From Candidatus Woesearchaeota archaeon (GTDB taxonomy: Archaea; Nanobdellota; Nanobdellia; Woesearchaeales; B72-G16), in NCBI GenBank assembly GCA_003650545.1, contig QMQO01000001.1, forward strand, positions 68,845-105,539: a stretch of 36,695 bases of DNA, written 5' to 3'. A program made the position numbers and the translations under genes. Under the pieces are notes generated by a model. The model was not told the DNA's origin. It did no database searches and was given only the letters and a program-made list of their open reading frames with translations. Numbering within the stretch: the first letter of the stretch is position 1; the number at the start of each line of letters is the position of its first letter. This document shows positions 34,138 through 36,695 of this stretch, piece after piece.

Positions 34138-34417
34138 AAATTGTGGATGTGGTTGTGAAAGAAAGGATGTTGATTGTTGCGAGAGCTGTGGAATGCCGAT
34201 GGAGTCTGTTGAGATGAGAGGGGGGGCTAAACCAGATAATAAGTATTGCAAGTATTGTTGTGACGAAAATGGCAATCTCAAGAGTAAGGAGGAAGTAAGG
34301 AAGGGGATGATTGAGTTTTATAAAGCGCAAGGAAAAAGTCAGGAAGAAGCTGAAAAGTTTGTTGACGATTATATGAAGAAGATGCCTGCTTGGAAAGAAG
34401 GAAAAGAAGGAGAATAA
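34130..34417 (+). CDS. Zinc-ribbon protein
   Basis: 95 residues. The N-terminus is very Cys-rich (CENCGCGC, then CCESCGMPM). YCKYCCDENGN provides the second Cys pair about 20 residues later. The CxxCGMPM...YCxxCxxxNGxL pattern is that of the putative zinc-ribbon family (Zn_ribbon_2). A helical Glu/Lys-rich tail follows (KSKEEVRKGMIEFYKAQGKS and following). It overlaps the DUF4416 gene by 8 nt and is translated from AAAGGAGGT inside it, so the two are coupled. Precise role unknown. Confidence 0.75.
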   Translation: MCENCGCGCERKDVDCCESCGMPMESVEMRGGAKPDNKYCKYCCDENGNLKSKEEVRKGMIEFYKAQGKSQEEAEKFVDDYMKKMPAWKEGKEGE

Positions 34418-34446
34418 ACTCAAATTAAAATGAAGGAGGTAATAAA

Positions 34447-34686
34447 ATGAAGAGTGGTGAGGCATTTAAATGGGTTGTATCAACAATAGCTAGTTATTTC
34501 TGCATTTACATAGCATTTTACATTATTAAGAATGTTTCTGTGATTAATCTTTGGCTATGGTCATTGATATTTTTGGTGCTGTTGTTCATAGCAATACTGG
34601 TGTGTCCATTCTTAAATAAAATGCTCTGTACATGTCAAACAGCTAAAAATCCCAAAAGAAAAAAAAGTAATACGGTCGTGGTCTAG
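34447..34686 (+). CDS. Small two-helix membrane protein, ends inside tRNA-Gly
   Basis: 79 residues with two hydrophobic segments (about 9-28 and 31-55) and a basic C-terminus. GAAGGAGGT lies 8 nt before the ATG, strong support for translation. The family is not recognised. The last 15 nt, including the TAG stop, are also the first 15 nt of tRNA-Gly (34672-34686), so the message and tRNA overlap and cannot both be matured from one transcript. Third gene of the DUF4416/zinc-ribbon operon. Confidence 0.6.
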   Translation: MKSGEAFKWVVSTIASYFCIYIAFYIIKNVSVINLWLWSLIFLVLLFIAILVCPFLNKMLCTCQTAKNPKRKKSNTVVV

Positions 34687-34828
34687 TGGTATGACCGCAC
34701 CCTCCCAATCTCTCAACCACAAGCAAAATTTTTGTGGAATAATAGGCGAGAGGTGCTAACCCGGGTTCGAAAGATTGTTAGGGTTAAGTCAAACCTGAAC
34801 CCTATCAGCGAAAATCCCGGCGGCCGTA
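34672..34828 (+). tRNA. tRNA-Gly(CCC) with two introns
   Basis: Acceptor ACGGTCG/CGGCCGT (A1-U72, one G.U), discriminator A. D-arm GTC-TAGTGGTAT-GAC, anticodon stem GCACC/GGTGC, loop CTCCCAA after splicing (anticodon CCC), T-stem CCGGG/CCCGG. Intron 1 is 34708-34750 (43 nt, 37/38); its central helix has 3 of 4 pairs (CTCC/GGCG) and a long CCACAA/TTGTGG hairpin. Intron 2 is 34772-34814 (43 nt, T-loop 59/60); central TTCG/CGAA is perfect, inner TAGGGTT/AACCCTA, and splicing gives T-loop TTCGAAT. Mature length 71 nt. The first 15 nt overlap the upstream coding sequence. Confidence 0.9.
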
Positions 34829-34846
34829 TTTTATCCGTATTTTATA

Positions 34847-35038
34847 TTAATTTATGGCTTTAAATTTTTTTATGCTTCTGTCATAGGTGCGTTCTATATC
34901 ATCCGGAAAAAAGCATGCTGGTAACTCACCTAAATTTTTATGATAAGCAATACACTCACAGCAGATACCTTTTTTGTCGCAGGGATAGGTGCAGTTGCAA
35001 TTCTTTAGATTTTCTTGCTTGTTTGGACAAGGTTTCAT
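34847..35038 (-). CDS. DUF6485-like Cys-rich protein
   Basis: 63 residues with eight Cys: [20 protein letters not shown], then [20 protein letters not shown] and the ending [16 protein letters not shown]. This Cys spacing and ending match the small DUF6485 family as I remember it; function unknown, presumably metal-binding. It lies in the short interval between tRNA-Gly and tRNA-Ser(CGA), pointing against both. No clear ribosome-binding site; the upstream AT-rich stretch may serve as promoter. Confidence 0.7.
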   Translation of the reverse strand: MKPCPNKQENLKNCNCTYPCDKKGICCECIAYHKNLGELPACFFPDDIERTYDRSIKKFKAIN

Positions 35039-35060
35039 GATTATGCTTGGTTTGGTAATG

Positions 35061-35069
35061 TTTATAAAG
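35061..35069 (+). promoter_or_regulatory. TATA box of tRNA-Ser(CGA)
   Basis: TTTATAAAG lies 25-33 nt upstream of the tRNA 5' end at 35094, the expected archaeal spacing. It faces away from the DUF6485-like gene, whose start codon is about 23 nt away on the other strand. Confidence 0.6.
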
Positions 35070-35093
35070 ATTGTTATATTCTATGTGTGATGA

Positions 35094-35204
35094 GCCGCGG
35101 TGGCACAATTAGGTACTGCGCTCGCCTCGAGAGCGAGTTCCTTCGGGAATTCCCGGTTCAAAAGCGTTGAATAAACTTAACGATTGAAAATCCGGGCCGC
35201 GGCG
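35094..35204 (+). tRNA. tRNA-Ser(CGA) with a T-loop intron
   Basis: Acceptor GCCGCGG/CCGCGGC, discriminator G, D-arm GCA-CAATTAGGTAC-TGC, anticodon stem CTCGC/GCGAG, loop CTCGAGA (anticodon CGA), long variable arm TTCC-TTC-GGGAA. One intron of 28 nt at 35163-35190, position 59/60: the outer helix is the T-stem CCCGG/CCGGG, central TTCA/TGAA, inner CGTT/AACG. Splicing gives T-loop TTCAAAT and an 83-nt tRNA of the same length as tRNA-Ser(GGA). Its D-loop has no intron, confirming the expected D-loop size used for the GGA isoacceptor. Confidence 0.93.
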
Positions 35205-35274
35205 TTTTATTACTATTATTATCATGAAATCATAATACTTTTTGTAACTATCTAGTGACTAAAAAAAGACAAAA

Positions 35275-35282
35275 TTTATATA
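35275..35282 (+). promoter_or_regulatory. TATA box of the 35305 gene
   Basis: TTTATATA lies about 27 nt before the ATG at 35305 with no ribosome-binding site between, so the transcript is probably leaderless. Confidence 0.5.
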
Positions 35283-35304
35283 TTTTGAATCTATTATTCT
35301 CTTT

Positions 35305-36048
35305 ATGGAATTTATATGGGGTCCAGAGCTTGATAAAGTCGTTATAGAAGGATTAAAATTAATAGATAAAATAAAGATAAGTGGCTTTAACATAGAAGAT
35401 GATTTATTTCTTAATGAAATTTCTATACATGTAAAATATTATCACTCTGTTAAACAGCATATTGATAATATTAAACAGCATTTACAAACAGAATTTTTTA
35501 ATAAGGACAAAGTTGAATACGTCTTAAGGGAACATTTAAAGGACGGTTTATTCAAATGGGAAAAAAGATTTAAACATCAAGAAGATTATAAATATATTGT
35601 ACTCATAAAAAAAGGACAAGAACATGTAATTAAAAGGATAAATTATGACGAAACCTTTGACTATATTGATACAAATCTTGTGATGGCTGTATCAAAAAAC
35701 CATGTGTTAACATACACATTAGATAATGATTATATACTTAATTTCCTTGAAATATTAATCAATAGTACAGACCCCTCTATGTCACCAGTAAATGATTGGT
35801 GCGACGAGGTGCCTTTAATAGTGTTTAAAGACAAACAAAATATTATAACTTTAGACGATAAATTAAAAAATAATTTTGGTGAGGCTATTAATATTAAATT
35901 TATTAAGGATAAGTACTGTATACAAAGTTTACAAACTACAGAGAAAGCAGAAAAAGCTCTTAAGAGACTTGTTAAGTACGAATGTGATTTTAGAATTGAA
36001 AAAGAAAGGAGGTTAGTTAATAAAAAGTTCTTAGAATATTTAATTTAA
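35305..36048 (+). CDS. Unknown protein, 247 aa
   Basis: Soluble, Lys/Asp/Ile-rich, without signal or membrane helix. An N-terminal helical region (about 1-70, with YYHSVKQHIDNIKQHLQ) is followed by beta-rich sequence (YKYIVLIKKGQEHVIKRI, HVLTYTLDNDYILNFLEIL) and a C-terminal helical basic part. No known family recognised. It is leaderless, and its 3' end overlaps the 3' end of the convergent 93-residue minus-strand ORF by 9 nt. Its very AT-rich codon use is like its neighbours. Confidence 0.6.
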   Translation: MEFIWGPELDKVVIEGLKLIDKIKISGFNIEDDLFLNEISIHVKYYHSVKQHIDNIKQHLQTEFFNKDKVEYVLREHLKDGLFKWEKRFKHQEDYKYIVLIKKGQEHVIKRINYDETFDYIDTNLVMAVSKNHVLTYTLDNDYILNFLEILINSTDPSMSPVNDWCDEVPLIVFKDKQNIITLDDKLKNNFGEAINIKFIKDKYCIQSLQTTEKAEKALKRLVKYECDFRIEKERRLVNKKFLEYLI

Positions 36049-36321
36049 AGAACTCCCGCTAGTTATTCCTATGATATAAGGATTTTTTCTTTGATTGCGT
36101 TCTTGCGTATATTCTGCAAGGTTTTTATCCTCAAAAGACCTTACTATAATATTGCCGCCTTGATGAAACCAATCAGTCAGGCTCATACTTTGTTCTATTA
36201 AATAAGTCTTTATTTCTCTCCTTAAACTAGCGTCTCTAAGGTCCGGATCTTCGTCTATTCTTTCTAATAGATCTTTTTCTACATCGTTTCTTGGTTTTGT
36301 GGGTGTTTTTAACATATTCAT
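36040..36321 (-). CDS. Hypothetical protein, 93 aa
   Basis: An acidic/basic N-terminal half (NDVEKDLLERIDEDPDLRDA) is followed by SLRREIKTYLIEQSMSLTDW and a Gly/Asn-rich end. No family or membrane segment seen. TATATAAAT (36347-36355) or its reverse lies about 25-35 nt upstream of the ATG and could be its promoter. Moderate support only: length, charge pattern and placement are consistent with a gene. Confidence 0.5.
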   Translation of the reverse strand: MNMLKTPTKPRNDVEKDLLERIDEDPDLRDASLRREIKTYLIEQSMSLTDWFHQGGNIIVRSFEDKNLAEYTQERNQRKNPYIIGITSGSSLN

Positions 36322-36378
36322 TATAAAAAGCTATACAACATTAAAATATATAAATATTTCTATTATTTGGTTAAGTAA

Positions 36379-36471
36379 GGTTGGTGGTGCTGGCAAACAT
36401 TCGGTTATGATGATATAACCATAAACCAGAGAATGCTAGAGCGCCCCTCGCGCTTTGGAATGTGCTGAACC
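36379..36471 (+). ncRNA. Candidate structured small RNA
   Basis: The 93-nt segment can fold as a three-way junction: closing pairs GGTT (36379-36382)/AACC (36468-36471), stem ACATTC (36397-36402)/GAATGT (36458-36463), hairpin GGTTAT-GATGAT-ATAACC (36403-36420) and hairpin AGCGC-CCCTC-GCGCT (36440-36454). A TATATAAAT element (36347-36355) lies about 25-30 nt before its 5' end. It also contains an exact C box (ATGATGA, 36407-36413) and D box (CTGA, 36465-36468) about 50 nt apart, so a box C/D RNA is an alternative reading. No coding potential. Confidence 0.4.
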
Positions 36472-36583
36472 ATTTAAATCTGCGTTTGATTTTCTCTTCT
36501 AGCTTCTTTGTAGGCATTGTTTTTTTCATCGGATAAATCCGATTCTATACTATATAGTTTTGATAATTTTTCATTAAATGAAA

Positions 36584-36664
36584 GAGTGCGCAGCGAAAAT
36601 TTCGGCGCACTCAACTTGACGCGATCAAGTTAGTGTAAGCTTTCGTTGCGTGGAGGCAACGAAA
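36584..36664 (+). other. Three consecutive perfect hairpins
   Basis: Hairpin 1: GAGTGCGC (36584-36591)/GCGCACTC (36605-36612), extended inside by CGAAA/TTTCG. Hairpin 2: AACTTGA (36613-36619)/TCAAGTT (36625-36631). Hairpin 3: TTTCGTTGC (36641-36649)/GCAACGAAA (36656-36664). Stems of 8, 7 and 9 bp without a mismatch in an otherwise AT-rich gap point to a structured RNA or RNA leader cut by the window edge. No known RNA recognised. Confidence 0.45.
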
Positions 36665-36695
36665 ATGAAAGGTTTAAAACACTTCACCCATTCAG

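Noticed and set aside
1-36695. CRISPR array, insertion sequence, rRNA genes
   Set aside because: No regularly spaced repeats, transposase-like protein with inverted repeats, or 16S/23S/5S sequence was seen.

Overview
The window is AT-rich and archaeal. The evidence is the archaeal/eukaryal-type translation proteins (L7Ae, S28e, L24e, S17e, aEF-2, aEF-1A, S10), Alba chromatin protein, CDP-archaeol synthase, TATA-box promoters and tRNA genes carrying bulge-helix-bulge (BHB) introns. Very large secreted proteins, a split Hel308 helicase, a bacterial-type GpsA and many small unknown proteins suggest a DPANN-type lineage (Woesearchaeota/Pacearchaeota-like). That placement is inference; there is no 16S gene here.

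Layout: 1-894 is AT-rich with no gene. A minus-strand surface operon (8145 to 895) runs from a ribbon-helix-helix protein through a membrane-anchored 669-residue protein to a secreted protein of about 1,695 residues. Two plus-strand paralogues of an unrecognised family follow (8459-9385, 9852-10523). Next is a minus-strand scpA plus the C-terminal half of a Hel308-type helicase (13182-10686), then a plus-strand operon of three surface/membrane proteins (13327-18289). Two minus-strand tRNA genes (Asn with five introns, Ile with three) lie at 18399-18765. A frameshifted TraB/EreA-like gene, a TrmB-like pseudogene, carS and membrane transport genes fill 18.9-23.5 kb. Alba and S17e are on the minus strand. 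From 24.5 kb the plus strand carries L7Ae-S28e-L24e-Ndk-Adk, then EF-2, EF-1A, S10 and tRNA-Ser(GGA). The last 5 kb hold gpsA, tRNA-Glu, an Hsp20, DUF4416, zinc-ribbon and DUF6485 genes, tRNA-Gly(CCC), tRNA-Ser(CGA), two unknown genes, and structured RNA-like sequence at the right edge.

The outstanding feature is BHB splicing. I find 13 introns in five of the six tRNA genes, at canonical (37/38) and non-canonical positions (D-loop, 30/31, 43/44, 45/46, 59/60). A 32-nt insert also interrupts the EF-2 protein gene inside its P-loop codons (AHID^HGKTT). It brings an in-frame stop and a frameshift, and it folds into a BHB with a GNRA-capped hairpin; exact removal restores a normal EF-2 of 727 residues. 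EF-2 production here would therefore depend on the tRNA splicing machinery. Similar introns at the same position in different tRNAs suggest that these introns spread.
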